From Promethearchaeota archaeon (GTDB lineage Archaea; Asgardarchaeota; Lokiarchaeia; Sigyniarchaeales; SOKP01): a DNA stretch of 46,606 bases. Where the stretch lies: positions 1-46,606 of the forward strand of contig JAEOTR010000033.1 in assembly GCA_016839705.1 (NCBI GenBank), given 5' to 3'. The notes beneath the pieces were generated by a model, which ran no database searches, had not been told where the DNA came from, and was given only the letters and a program-made list of their open reading frames with translations. This document shows, in pieces, positions 26,366 to 35,663 of this stretch (positions are counted from its first letter, which is position 1; every line of letters begins with the position of its first letter). The translations under genes and the position numbers were made by a program.

Positions 26366-27202
26366 CTATTTGTCTTTCTTTCTTTTCTTGATTTTCTTCT
26401 TTTTGTCTTTTTTAGTGCTTCTCGGGACTTCTTCTCTCCATGCTAATAAATCCTCAATACGAGTTGCACCCATAATTTTAAGATAAGCATCCTCCAAATT
26501 TTCTGCTTCTGCAGACTCAATTATATCTTTTGGACTTCCTTCAATCTTTAAAATCCCATTATCAATAATTCCAATCAAATCACAGAGTTCTTCAGCAGCA
26601 TCAAGAAGATGAGTACAGATAAATATTGTTTTATCAGCCTTTTTCGTAAGATCAGAGATCAAATCTTTTACCATTCTTGCAGCTGCTGGATCAAGATTAG
26701 AAGTTGGTTCATCTAAAAATACTATCTTCGGATCTTGGATTAATGCGGCACATAGACATACCTTTTGCTTCATTCCTCGACTGTATCCTTCTAGGAGATC
26801 ATTCTCACGTCCTTCTAGGTCAAAAATACTGATTAATTCATCGATACGCGAGAAAATCACTTCTTTGGGTAGATAATATAACTCTCCGACAAACTCTAAA
26901 AATTCCTTTGCGGTTAATTTCTGATATAGGCCTGGTGTTTCTGGTAGAAATCCAGAATTAATCTTCACTTCCTTACTTTGAGTTATAGTATTATATCCAA
27001 CAACTTGAGCACTCCCTGAAGTTGGTGTGATAATTGAATTTAACATCCTCACGGTTGTAGTTTTCCCTGCCCCATTTGGACCAAGTAATCCATAGGTTAC
27101 TCCATATGGGATTTTTAGGTTTAAATTCTTTACAGCTATTACATTCCCGAATTCTTTTGAAAGATCATTTGTTAAAATCGCATAAGTTTCAGAAACTTCA
27201 AT
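26366..27202 (-). CDS. ABC transporter ATP-binding protein, orphan, non-standard start
   Basis: Cytosolic ATPase of an ABC-2 type exporter. The frame contains the Walker A motif GLLGPNGAGKTTT just upstream of the first ATG (27052), so the ATG-initiated version would lack an essential part. Walker B is KIVFLDEPTSNLDP and the signature is LEGYSRGMKQK. The frame is open upstream to a TGA; the only plausible beginning is near 27202 (AUU, giving IEVSETYAILTNDLSKEFG), directly after GAAGGTG. The start is therefore uncertain, and a small sequence error is possible. No permease gene adjoins it, and the C-terminus is an unusual Lys-rich tail (KKDKKKKIKKRKKDK). Confidence 0.85.
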   Translation of the reverse strand: MEVSETYAILTNDLSKEFGNVIAVKNLNLKIPYGVTYGLLGPNGAGKTTTVRMLNSIITPTSGSAQVVGYNTITQSKEVKINSGFLPETPGLYQKLTAKEFLEFVGELYYLPKEVIFSRIDELISIFDLEGRENDLLEGYSRGMKQKVCLCAALIQDPKIVFLDEPTSNLDPAAARMVKDLISDLTKKADKTIFICTHLLDAAEELCDLIGIIDNGILKIEGSPKDIIESAEAENLEDAYLKIMGATRIEDLLAWREEVPRSTKKDKKKKIKKRKKDK

Positions 27203-27307
27203 ACACCTTCAGATCTTGCTATAATTAGTTATTTTTAAGGTAATTTTTACTGTTAATTTTCTTAGTTAAAAAAACTTTATGAAGAAAAATTTGTACGTTC
27301 TTAATTA

Positions 27308-28168
27308 TTAGGTATTTTTCTTTGGAATGCATGAAGAACAAGAAACTGACACTTGGCATAATCCACAGCCATATATATCAATCCCATAATTTTTTTTTAT
27401 GTAGGGGACGGTACTACCAACATGTAAAGAACATTTCTGCTTGTCATGACGGAGTTCAAATGAAATCGCACTAACTGGACATCTTTTAACGCAATCACCG
27501 CATTCCGTGCAAAACTCATATGGATCAGTTGGTCTTTTACTAGCATCAGAAGGTAATTTATAATCAACAATTATACTCCCACATCTCATCGCCTTACCCC
27601 GTGCATTGATAAAACCATCTGATAATCCAAATGAACCTAATCCAGAGGCAAATAACATATGTCTATGAGACCAAGTTGAAGCCCAAACTCCATTTTCATG
27701 TACTTTCAACACTTTGTATAAATACCTTTCGGTCATTGGAGCAACCGCATTTATCCCTTCATTCTTTAATTCCTGAACGAGAAATTTTTGTAATTTCTGA
27801 TTTGCTTGCTCCCCATAAAGTCTAGTGTGAGCCCATCTTTCAGATGGCATGGATTTAGAATATTCATAATTCTCTTTTTTTGTCTTTTCATTTATCGGGA
27901 GTACAAACCCAACAATTGATAAATCTTCTAGTGTCGAATTTAAATTATTTATCTCACAGAATTTACAAAAAGCCTCCTTTGGGGTTAGATGAAATTGCCC
28001 TATTATTTCTTTATACTCATCAAAAATGGGATCTTTTCCGGAAGAAAATCCCACAACTGTTTTTGGTTCAAAAATAAAGGAACTATCTACCCCTACCATC
28101 TTATTACTTACATCATTTCTTAGGAAATCATTAATTTTTCGAGTAAACCAATCTTTATCTATAACCAT
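27308..28168 (-). CDS. QueG/reductive-dehalogenase-like [4Fe-4S] protein
   Basis: Resembles the cobalamin-dependent reductase family that includes epoxyqueuosine reductase and reductive dehalogenases. The 286-residue protein has an N-terminal domain with SERWAHTRLYGE and the core ASTWSHRHMLFASGLGSFGLSDGFINARGKAMRCGSI. Two cluster motifs follow (CTECGDCVKRCP and, near the C-terminus, CGLCQVSVSCSSC). There is no twin-arginine signal or membrane anchor, so it is cytosolic. It is shorter than QueG and lacks its C-terminal HEAT-like part, so queuosine function is doubtful. It is divergent from the transporter gene upstream. Confidence 0.75.
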   Translation of the reverse strand: MVIDKDWFTRKINDFLRNDVSNKMVGVDSSFIFEPKTVVGFSSGKDPIFDEYKEIIGQFHLTPKEAFCKFCEINNLNSTLEDLSIVGFVLPINEKTKKENYEYSKSMPSERWAHTRLYGEQANQKLQKFLVQELKNEGINAVAPMTERYLYKVLKVHENGVWASTWSHRHMLFASGLGSFGLSDGFINARGKAMRCGSIIVDYKLPSDASKRPTDPYEFCTECGDCVKRCPVSAISFELRHDKQKCSLHVGSTVPYIKKNYGIDIYGCGLCQVSVSCSSCIPKKNT

Positions 28169-28219
28169 ATTAATGAAAAGAAAACATCGTTTTAAAATTC
28201 TAAAATTTTTAAAGTCTTA

Positions 28220-29191
28220 ATGTTTCTACTATATACCTTGAACATAAACACTAAGAAAGGACTTCTTTTTGGAGGATTGGGTGTAATTCTAGTGGGATTT
28301 CAGCCCATTATAGCAAATGCGAGACCACAATCTCTTGACGCCTTTATATTCGCTGCAATGACTTGTTTAGTTGAGGCAATCATGTTTTTTCCCCTGATGA
28401 TGATGGAGATAAAAAGAAATAAATCCAGTATAACTAATAACGGAAAAATGTCTAAAACTACTGTATGGCAAAATTGGAAAAAAAACATATGGCTCCTAAT
28501 TATAATTGGAATTATCTTTGGACTAAATCAGCTTCTATTTTTTATCGGATATAATTTAGCAGGTGCTATAAATGGTTCCTTAACCCAAAAGACCTCTGTA
28601 TTTTTTGGATTGGTATTCGGAGTTTTAATATTAAAGGAGAAAATTACGAAAACACAAGTCGTTTTTTCAATCCTCTTGTTCTTTGGTTTATTTTTAGCTA
28701 TAACACAAGGTTCTTTTACTACAGTTTATAACGTTGATGTTATATTCGGAGTTCTCATTTTACTCTTTATAACGTTCTTATGGATGTTAGGGCATACTTT
28801 AACAAAATCGATGTTTGATCGAAATGAAATGACACCAACTCAGATGGTATTTGTTAGGAATATTATGTCAGGCATAATTTTAATTATAATTTATTTTATT
28901 GTTTTTCCGATTGATAAATTAGCTTTATTCAATGATCCTGTTAATATATTTTTCTTTATTGCTATGGGTGTAGTATATGGATCAGGATTGTTTTGTTGGT
29001 ATAAAACTCTTTCATATTTAGATGTATCAAAAGCAACTATAGTAATCGCACCAACGCCCATCGTCACTTCAATTTTTGCGAGTTTTATTCTTGGAGAAAT
29101 ATTTACAGTTTTTCATCTAATCGGGACATTCCTTGTAATTATATCAATTATTGTGATTGTTAAACAAAAAGAAATCCTGAAAGACAAATAA
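28220..29191 (+). CDS. EamA/DMT-family membrane transporter
   Basis: Ten predicted transmembrane helices arranged as two five-helix repeats, each ending in the EamA-like pattern (GSLTQKTSVFFGLVFGVLILKEKIT in the first and KATIVIAPTPIVTSIFASFILGEIF in the second). The length of 323 residues is typical of drug/metabolite transporters; the substrate is unknown. A polar cytosolic loop (KRNKSSITNNGKMSKTT) separates helices 2 and 3. The gene starts 51 bases from the divergent QueG-like gene, with which it may share a promoter region. Confidence 0.88.
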   Translation: MFLLYTLNINTKKGLLFGGLGVILVGFQPIIANARPQSLDAFIFAAMTCLVEAIMFFPLMMMEIKRNKSSITNNGKMSKTTVWQNWKKNIWLLIIIGIIFGLNQLLFFIGYNLAGAINGSLTQKTSVFFGLVFGVLILKEKITKTQVVFSILLFFGLFLAITQGSFTTVYNVDVIFGVLILLFITFLWMLGHTLTKSMFDRNEMTPTQMVFVRNIMSGIILIIIYFIVFPIDKLALFNDPVNIFFFIAMGVVYGSGLFCWYKTLSYLDVSKATIVIAPTPIVTSIFASFILGEIFTVFHLIGTFLVIISIIVIVKQKEILKDK

Positions 29192-29396
29192 TTGTCTTAG
29201 GTTTAGGGCAACTTAGTATTTCAAAAAATATATATATCTATATATACCGATAAAACGCTAATTTTTCATAGATAAGATTATTGTCCTTATTGTTTATCAA
29301 GCATTCAAAACATTTAAATATAATATTATATGAGATTATATAAGAAAATATATGAAGATAAATTATAAGATTATTAACAAATTTTAATATATTAAC
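29192..29396 (+). promoter_or_regulatory. AT-rich promoter region of the ABC operon
   Basis: 205 bases without a gene. It contains TA-alternating stretches (29228-29247, ATATATATATC-like) and several TATA-like elements, the nearest to the ATG being AAATTATAAG about 30 bases upstream. No ribosome site precedes the ATG at 29397, so the message may be leaderless. No operator-like palindrome stands out. Confidence 0.35.
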
Positions 29397-30191
29397 ATGT
29401 CTGATAATAAAATTGTAGAAGTTATTGGTTTAAAGAAATTTTTTGGGGATGTAAAAGCGGTAAATGGGATTTCATTTGACATCAATAAAGGAGAAGTTTT
29501 TGGATTATTAGGACCAAATGGTGCAGGGAAAACAACCACCATCAAACTTCTTCTAGGGTTACTTGAACCCAATGAAGGAGAGATGAGCGTATTTGGATTA
29601 AATCCTGAACGAAATGAAGTTGAAATTAAACACCGCATTGGTTATGTGTCTGAAGAGCCCTTAATTTTTAAATCTTTAACACCAAAAGACTTATTTAATT
29701 TCATTGCATCAATTCGAAATTTAGATGAGGAACGAACTACAAATCTCGCAAAAGAATATTTAGAAAACTTAGAGGCAATTGAATATTATGAACAACTAAT
29801 TGCTACTCTATCTCATGGAAATAAACAGAAATTACAAATTATCGCTGCTATTCTTCATGATCCTGATTTGCTTATTTTGGATGAACCCATCGCGGGGCTC
29901 GATGCTAAATCTGTAAGAGTTGTTAAAACTATTTTAGAACTCCATACTCAGCGAGGAGGTTCAGTACTTTTTTCTACGCATATTATGGAAATTGCACAAG
30001 AACTATGTGATCGCATTGGGATAATAAATAAAGGCAAAATTGTAGGAATAGGCACAATTGAGGAACTTCGCCTACAAGCCGATAAAGTTGGGGCAAGTTT
30101 AGAGGATGTATTTTTAAGATTAACTGAACAAGATACATCCGTTAATGAAATTATAGCAAAATTAAGAGCTTCTTTTAAAATGAAAAATTAA
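29397..30191 (+). CDS. ABC-2 type transporter ATP-binding protein
   Basis: ATPase of an exporter whose membrane part is the next gene. Walker A is LLGPNGAGKTTT, the signature is LSHGNKQKLQ (a variant of LSGGQ) and Walker B is LLILDEPIAGLDAKS, followed by the H-loop in LFSTHIMEIA. The 264-residue length is normal. The stop overlaps the start region of the permease gene (ATTAATGG), so the pair is translationally coupled. The substrate is not predictable; peptide or sodium exporters of the Nat type share this architecture. Confidence 0.93.
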   Translation: MSDNKIVEVIGLKKFFGDVKAVNGISFDINKGEVFGLLGPNGAGKTTTIKLLLGLLEPNEGEMSVFGLNPERNEVEIKHRIGYVSEEPLIFKSLTPKDLFNFIASIRNLDEERTTNLAKEYLENLEAIEYYEQLIATLSHGNKQKLQIIAAILHDPDLLILDEPIAGLDAKSVRVVKTILELHTQRGGSVLFSTHIMEIAQELCDRIGIINKGKIVGIGTIEELRLQADKVGASLEDVFLRLTEQDTSVNEIIAKLRASFKMKN

Positions 30192-32800
30192 TGGTGTTGA
30201 TGAGTATGAAAGAAAAAAAAAAAAGATCTTTCTATTCTTTAGCCAAATATCCTACTCACGAGATTTTAATGGAGAGCCAGATGGCTAGTGCAGGAGCACA
30301 TCAGGCAAAATTTGTTGAAAAACTAAAAAAGAATAAAAATTACATTAAAAATCAATCTCGAGCACTTAAATCTGTTTTTTCATTTCTTTTTCTTTTTTTA
30401 CCTCTATTACCGTTAGTTACCTACTTCCAGATTGCAGATAATTTAGGTGCGTATTCTATAAGTACAATTTTCTTCGTATCTTCTTTTCTATTTATGATAT
30501 TTTTAGGGATGGAACTCATGTATTTGCTTATGTTTGGAATGATCTCAACTGGATCTTTAATGTCAGGGAATGCTTTCAAGTGGTTGCAAACGCTTCCTTT
30601 TTCAAAAAAGAGTTTAAAAAAAATAGGTATAATGACAATTTTTCGCAATTTAGATATTCCCTTAATTATTTTAATATTGGGATTTCCTATAGTTATGCTT
30701 ATCGCAACTCAAGACATTATTATGTTTTTTATTTGTTTGTTAGCATCTATTGTGAACGTGATCTTCAGTTTTAGTATTCTGGTAATAATTGGGGAGAAAA
30801 TGAGTATTCTTTTTTCAGAATCGAAATCAAAATCAAAAAATGCGAATATAATTAGAACTGTAACGATGATAGGCTATTTTATCATCATGTTTGGTACTAG
30901 TTTTATATTCAGTTGGGGTATTAGTAGTGTCGAAAATATGTTTGTAGTTTTTAGTACTAATGAACCATCTTTCATTTTGATTATTATTCTAAGCCTAATT
31001 CCTTTTCTATTTGCCCCAGCATTCCTTGTGTCATTATATACTCTTCAATTTCAGATACATCCTATTTTAGTACTTACTACAATAACAGGGTTCGCATTAA
31101 GCATTGTATTAACGTGGGTAATGTTTACGATTGCCAAACGGGCTTTACATAGTGCAATTTCAACAGAAGTTAAAACAGAAAAGGTAGAAAAAAGAGAGAT
31201 TCAATTTGAAATAAAACAAACCTCACCAATTAAAGCATATATCCGAAAAGATCTAGTTTCTTCGACAAGAGATATTCAGTCTTTTATGTTTATATTCTTC
31301 CCTATTTTTTATCCATTGATAATGATTTTAACAATGTCGGGATTTTTCAATGAGATAACCATTTCAACTGAAACAATATTGTTTATTTGGTCTATTATAC
31401 TAATGGTGTATCTTTTCCTCCCAATAATGCTAATAGTAGGATTCCTAAATATGGACGAATCAGGTAGTTCAACTTTAGCTTCATTACCCCTTCTTCCACG
31501 GGATCAAGCAAAAGCAAAAATAATATTGATGTTGTCACTTCAAGGGATATCACTCATTATAACTTCAATAGTCCTTACTTTACTAACACAATCGATATTA
31601 GTGATTGTACTACTTCTAATAACTCTCCCGATAGCATGGATGTTGTTATTATTTATGTTTGTATTAAAAATCAAGTTCTTCGGACAAATGAAATACAAGT
31701 ACATTATTGAAGAATTACATAAGGAAAATAAGATTTTAAAATGGATCGCAATGATCTTAGCTGATGCTGGACTTTTTATGACAATTTTAATAACTGGAAA
31801 TATTTTGATATTTTTATTTGGTATTACTATAGGGTTATTAGTTTTGGGCGTAATCGGTATTCTTGGATTAGCACTGATGGTCTTTATTTTCAATAGGATG
31901 TTTCCTAAAGTCGAAAAGATGGCGGTTTATAAAACTGGGGGTTTTTTAAGAGAACATGTAAACGTAAGCACTTTAGTAATATTGATTTTATCATTTCTTA
32001 TTTTGTACTTACCAGCAATTATCGAGCTCTCTTTTCTTTCTGTTTTAATACAACAACCGTTCATAGTATATCTATTTATTGACTTCTTCTTGTTAATGGG
32101 TTCTTTAGCTCTTTTATACTTAATAATTATTCCTTTTGGGTTAAAACTTCCAAATGGTAAGGAATCTTTTAAACAATTTTCCACAACAATTGGACTTAAA
32201 CCATTTAGACCATTTTGGCGGAAACTTCTCATTGGAATTAGTGTTTTTCTAATATATGGCTTTATCAGCCTAATAATGGGCCTGTTACTTGGAAGCTATA
32301 ATTTTCAAGACAATATTAATGTTTTATTTAGTCCACCTAATCCATTGGTACCTGGTTTTTTAGCTATGGGATGGTTTAGAATAATCTATATGCTTAGACC
32401 GGGGATATGGGAAGAAGTAGCCTTTAGAGGTATTATTTTAAATATGCAAAAAAAGAGATATACTCAGACTACGGTGGTACTATTAAATGGGATAATTTTT
32501 GGTCTTTTCCATTATACTAATTTATTATCTTTTCCAGATCTTTTCTCCGTATCGCTACAGGTGTTTTTTGCGAGTTGTTTAGGAATCATGTTCTCTTATA
32601 TGTATTTCAAGACTAAAAGTATAATTCCTTGTATCATTCTTCATTTCCTAATAAATGCTTTCGGGATTCTATTTTATCCTACTTCTATTAGTCTGATAAA
32701 TTCAGTTTTATATCAAATAATAGGAATTAGTATTCTACCAATGATTTTTATAATGCTTTTTTTAAGAATTCTAATGAAGAATAATAGAAAGAATTCCTAA
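30191..32800 (+). CDS. ABC-2 permease fused to CPBP intramembrane protease
   Basis: This 869-residue protein has many transmembrane helices. The N-terminal ~560 residues form an ABC-2-like permease with a large soluble segment (TEVKTEKVEKREIQFEIKQT). The last ~200 residues are a CPBP (CAAX protease/bacteriocin-processing) domain with EEVAFRG at 741-747, FGLFHY and, near the end, ILHFLINAFG. These supply the expected EExxxR, FxxxH and HxxxN catalytic motifs. A transporter joined to an intramembrane protease suggests coupled processing and export of a peptide or lipid-linked substrate. It is coupled to the ATPase by overlap. An internal start for the protease domain is possible but not evident. 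Confidence 0.85.
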   Translation: MVLMSMKEKKKRSFYSLAKYPTHEILMESQMASAGAHQAKFVEKLKKNKNYIKNQSRALKSVFSFLFLFLPLLPLVTYFQIADNLGAYSISTIFFVSSFLFMIFLGMELMYLLMFGMISTGSLMSGNAFKWLQTLPFSKKSLKKIGIMTIFRNLDIPLIILILGFPIVMLIATQDIIMFFICLLASIVNVIFSFSILVIIGEKMSILFSESKSKSKNANIIRTVTMIGYFIIMFGTSFIFSWGISSVENMFVVFSTNEPSFILIIILSLIPFLFAPAFLVSLYTLQFQIHPILVLTTITGFALSIVLTWVMFTIAKRALHSAISTEVKTEKVEKREIQFEIKQTSPIKAYIRKDLVSSTRDIQSFMFIFFPIFYPLIMILTMSGFFNEITISTETILFIWSIILMVYLFLPIMLIVGFLNMDESGSSTLASLPLLPRDQAKAKIILMLSLQGISLIITSIVLTLLTQSILVIVLLLITLPIAWMLLLFMFVLKIKFFGQMKYKYIIEELHKENKILKWIAMILADAGLFMTILITGNILIFLFGITIGLLVLGVIGILGLALMVFIFNRMFPKVEKMAVYKTGGFLREHVNVSTLVILILSFLILYLPAIIELSFLSVLIQQPFIVYLFIDFFLLMGSLALLYLIIIPFGLKLPNGKESFKQFSTTIGLKPFRPFWRKLLIGISVFLIYGFISLIMGLLLGSYNFQDNINVLFSPPNPLVPGFLAMGWFRIIYMLRPGIWEEVAFRGIILNMQKKRYTQTTVVLLNGIIFGLFHYTNLLSFPDLFSVSLQVFFASCLGIMFSYMYFKTKSIIPCIILHFLINAFGILFYPTSISLINSVLYQIIGISILPMIFIMLFLRILMKNNRKNS

Positions 32801-32805
32801 TTCAA

Positions 32806-32814
32806 TTTTTTTTT
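32806..32814 (+). terminator. T9 terminator after ABC permease-protease gene
   Basis: Nine T's begin 6 bases after the stop codon, a position and composition typical for archaeal termination. The next gene has its own TATA-like region downstream. Confidence 0.5.
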
Positions 32815-32905
32815 ACTTATCTGTTAAGGAACTACCATTTATACAATATTTATAAGGATTTAAACTAAGCTTTATTAATAGACACAAGCATAGTTTATTT
32901 TTATA

Positions 32906-34546
32906 ATGAAAGAGGTTAAATCTAGCGTGAAAAGATTTTTAATCAAAAATGGTAAAATTATTGATGGAACGGGAAATCCATGGTTTAAGGCGGATATCCT
33001 GATTGACAATGGTAAGATTGCTGAAATTGCTCCAAGAATCGGAAATTCTAATGTTGAGGAAGTTTTAGACGTTTCGGGGCTCATTGTTACCCCTGGATTT
33101 ATAGATATCCATACTCACTCGGATTACAATATACTTAAAAGCCGTGGTGAAAACGTACTTACGCAAGGTGTAACTACTCATGTTATAGGGAATTGTGGAT
33201 TTTCAATGACACCTATAAATACAGAACTCGCCGATGATGAAATTTATGATATGTTTAGATCAATGCTCTCCTTTGATGATAAATACGGATTTTATAATAA
33301 TTTAACGGAATATCTCGAGGATCTTAAACAAAAAGGAATTCCAATTAATATTGCCCCTTTAGTAGGGCACTCGATGATTAGGATTATAGTTTTAGGGGTA
33401 GATAACAGAGCTCCGAATATAAATGAGTTGGTAGAGATGAAAAAAATACTGAGAGATTCTATGGAACAGGGAGCATTTGGCATGTCTACTGGATTAGACT
33501 ACCCTCCGGGTTCCTTTGCAAAAACTGATGAAATTATCGAACTATGTAAGGTTGTTAGCGAATATAAAGGAATATATACTACTCATTTCAGAGGGTTTTC
33601 TAGCGGATTGGTAAGGGCTACAAAAGAAGCTGTAAAAATAGCACGTTCAGGGATATCTGTCGAAATATCGCATTTTAAACCATTCGGTTTTTGGCCGGGA
33701 AATATTAGGAAAGCATGTAAAATTGTTGAACGAGCTCGTGAGGAAGGGTTAGATGTAACTTTCGATGTATTTCCGCATGCATCAAATTATACCTTCTTAT
33801 TTGCGTTAATTCCACCTTGGGTTTACCTTTCAAATGATAGAGTAGACATACCGAGTGCGATAAATACTTTGATTAATTCAAATAGTGATGCAGAACTAAG
33901 AGATAAGATATTGAGAGAAATGAGCACGATTGCCGCTAGTTTTTTAGATATTAAAGAAGATAAAGATTGGGTAAAGGTGTTTATAAATGCCCCGAATAGT
34001 GAAGACTATAACGGTAAGCATGTTTATCAAATCTCAACAGAAAAGCAGAAGGATCCGAGAGAAGTTATTATTGATATTTTAATAAATCAAAATGGTGCTG
34101 TAAATGCTACCTATCTATCAATTACTGATGAGGATAATATTGTAACCATAATACATCCCCTCTCCATGATTGCGTCTGATGGCCTAATAATACCAGAAAA
34201 ATCTGATATATTCCCAAATCCTTATTGTTATGGTACTTTCACACAAGTGTTAGGTCAATATGTGCGTGAGAAAAAGTTACTTACGTTACATGAGGCTATA
34301 AGAAAAATGACATCGTTTCCAGCTCAAAAATTAGGCCTAAAAGATCGAGGCCTGCTTAAAGAGGGTTTTTGGGCAGATATTACTATATTTGATGCAGAAA
34401 AAATAAAGGATAAAGCTACATATGAAAATCCCAGACTTCATTCAGAAGGAGTCGAATATGTTTTTGTAAACGGAGTTCTTGCGTTGAATAAAGGAAAATT
34501 TACTAACTTAAAGTCAGGAAAACCCTTGAGAAGACAAAATTCTTGA
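32906..34546 (+). CDS. N-acyl-D-amino-acid deacylase/D-aminoacylase-like amidohydrolase
   Basis: Metal-dependent amidohydrolase that probably deacylates N-acyl-D-amino acids or a related cyclic amide. The N-terminal beta strand is FLIKNGKIIDGTGNPWFKADILI, the metal motif is GFIDIHTHSDY, then VIGNCGFS with the family cysteine, TTHFRGFSSG, and VEISHFKPFG. The C-terminal strand is FWADITIFDAEKIKDKATYENP. The length of 546 residues matches the family. ATG at 32906 lacks a ribosome site; the GTG at 32927 (MKRFLIKNGK) is preceded by GAGGT and is a good alternative. It ends in TGA. Confidence 0.9.
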   Translation: MKEVKSSVKRFLIKNGKIIDGTGNPWFKADILIDNGKIAEIAPRIGNSNVEEVLDVSGLIVTPGFIDIHTHSDYNILKSRGENVLTQGVTTHVIGNCGFSMTPINTELADDEIYDMFRSMLSFDDKYGFYNNLTEYLEDLKQKGIPINIAPLVGHSMIRIIVLGVDNRAPNINELVEMKKILRDSMEQGAFGMSTGLDYPPGSFAKTDEIIELCKVVSEYKGIYTTHFRGFSSGLVRATKEAVKIARSGISVEISHFKPFGFWPGNIRKACKIVERAREEGLDVTFDVFPHASNYTFLFALIPPWVYLSNDRVDIPSAINTLINSNSDAELRDKILREMSTIAASFLDIKEDKDWVKVFINAPNSEDYNGKHVYQISTEKQKDPREVIIDILINQNGAVNATYLSITDEDNIVTIIHPLSMIASDGLIIPEKSDIFPNPYCYGTFTQVLGQYVREKKLLTLHEAIRKMTSFPAQKLGLKDRGLLKEGFWADITIFDAEKIKDKATYENPRLHSEGVEYVFVNGVLALNKGKFTNLKSGKPLRRQNS

Positions 34547-34702
34547 TTAATATGAATTGACAAAAACAAATTCTGCAATAATTTGATATATAACCTTCCA
34601 AAACTCTATTTTTTAAGTTGATTGAATAGGCAAATTTAGTTAATATTTTTATGTAGGGGTTACGAATAATTGTATAAGGGAATTAACTAATTTTTTTTTA
34701 TT

Positions 34703-35551
34703 ATGTTGGAGACTTTTAAAGTACTTGAGATTACATGCCCTACTTGCGGAGAAATGAAAAATATAAATGTTCCAGAATCAATTTTTTCCCAAAAAAAGTA
34801 TGGCACAATAAAAATTCAAGTACCACTTAATGCCGTGTGTTCTAAGCACCAATTCATTGTATTTGTAGACACAAAAGGAATTGTTAGGGGTTATGAAAAA
34901 ATTGACATACATATAGCATCTTTAACACAAGAATTTGAGAAGGAGACTGAGAGAATATTAAACCTTAGGAACTTAATACAAATATTTGGCATTTATGGTA
35001 TTTTTAACTTAATTCATGCTAAGATATTTAATTATCCAATATACATTTTAAAAGACGAAAGTTTTGAACTTGATGAAGACACCTTAAATTCAGTAGGAGA
35101 TATAATATTACCAGAGAGCTTTGGGGGTAGTAAAACACTTCATTTACTTGATGGCTCTGATCTAAGTCATTTAAAGATAAAAGATAAAGACACTTTAATA
35201 ATGGACACACAACAACATATTTTTCAAACTCCATGGGACACAAAATTAAAGTTCGAAGAAGGAATTCTAAAAAGAGCTTTAGATATAATAGATGAGAAAG
35301 AACAATTGAAGTTACTTCAGCAGGATATTTCCAGGTTGATAAATGAAGCGAAATTTGCCATACATGTAATTGAAAGCGTTAAAGAAATATATGAAGATGA
35401 TTTAATCACCCAAATATCTAAAGAGTTTAAAGTGAAAAAGATTAATAATTATCGTTTGAATTTGATAAAAGAATTTATTAGAAGAAACATCTCAAAGAAG
35501 CTCGTTTTAAAAATAAAAAGTAGAGTGGAAGAATTCTTGAGCAATATCTAA
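34703..35551 (+). CDS. Zinc-ribbon-like N-terminus plus helical domain, function unknown
   Basis: This 282-residue soluble protein starts with a ~70-residue domain containing CPTCGE and, 30 residues later, AVCSKHQFIVFVDTKGIVRGYEKID. The two cysteines plus Cys/His could bind zinc. The middle is mixed, and the last ~100 residues are helical and charged (VKEIYEDDLITQISKEFKVKKINN). I recognise no specific family. It is flanked by intergenic regions on both sides and looks monocistronic, with TTTTTTTTATT directly before the ATG and no ribosome site. Confidence 0.65.
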   Translation: MLETFKVLEITCPTCGEMKNINVPESIFSQKKYGTIKIQVPLNAVCSKHQFIVFVDTKGIVRGYEKIDIHIASLTQEFEKETERILNLRNLIQIFGIYGIFNLIHAKIFNYPIYILKDESFELDEDTLNSVGDIILPESFGGSKTLHLLDGSDLSHLKIKDKDTLIMDTQQHIFQTPWDTKLKFEEGILKRALDIIDEKEQLKLLQQDISRLINEAKFAIHVIESVKEIYEDDLITQISKEFKVKKINNYRLNLIKEFIRRNISKKLVLKIKSRVEEFLSNI

Positions 35552-35663
35552 TTACTATTTATGCTGTTTTTCAATCTCCACTATAGTAAAAGTAAAATAA
35601 AGATCCTAAATTAATTTACTAAGTTAGATAATATCAAAAATTAATATAAAAAAGTGAATTAAT

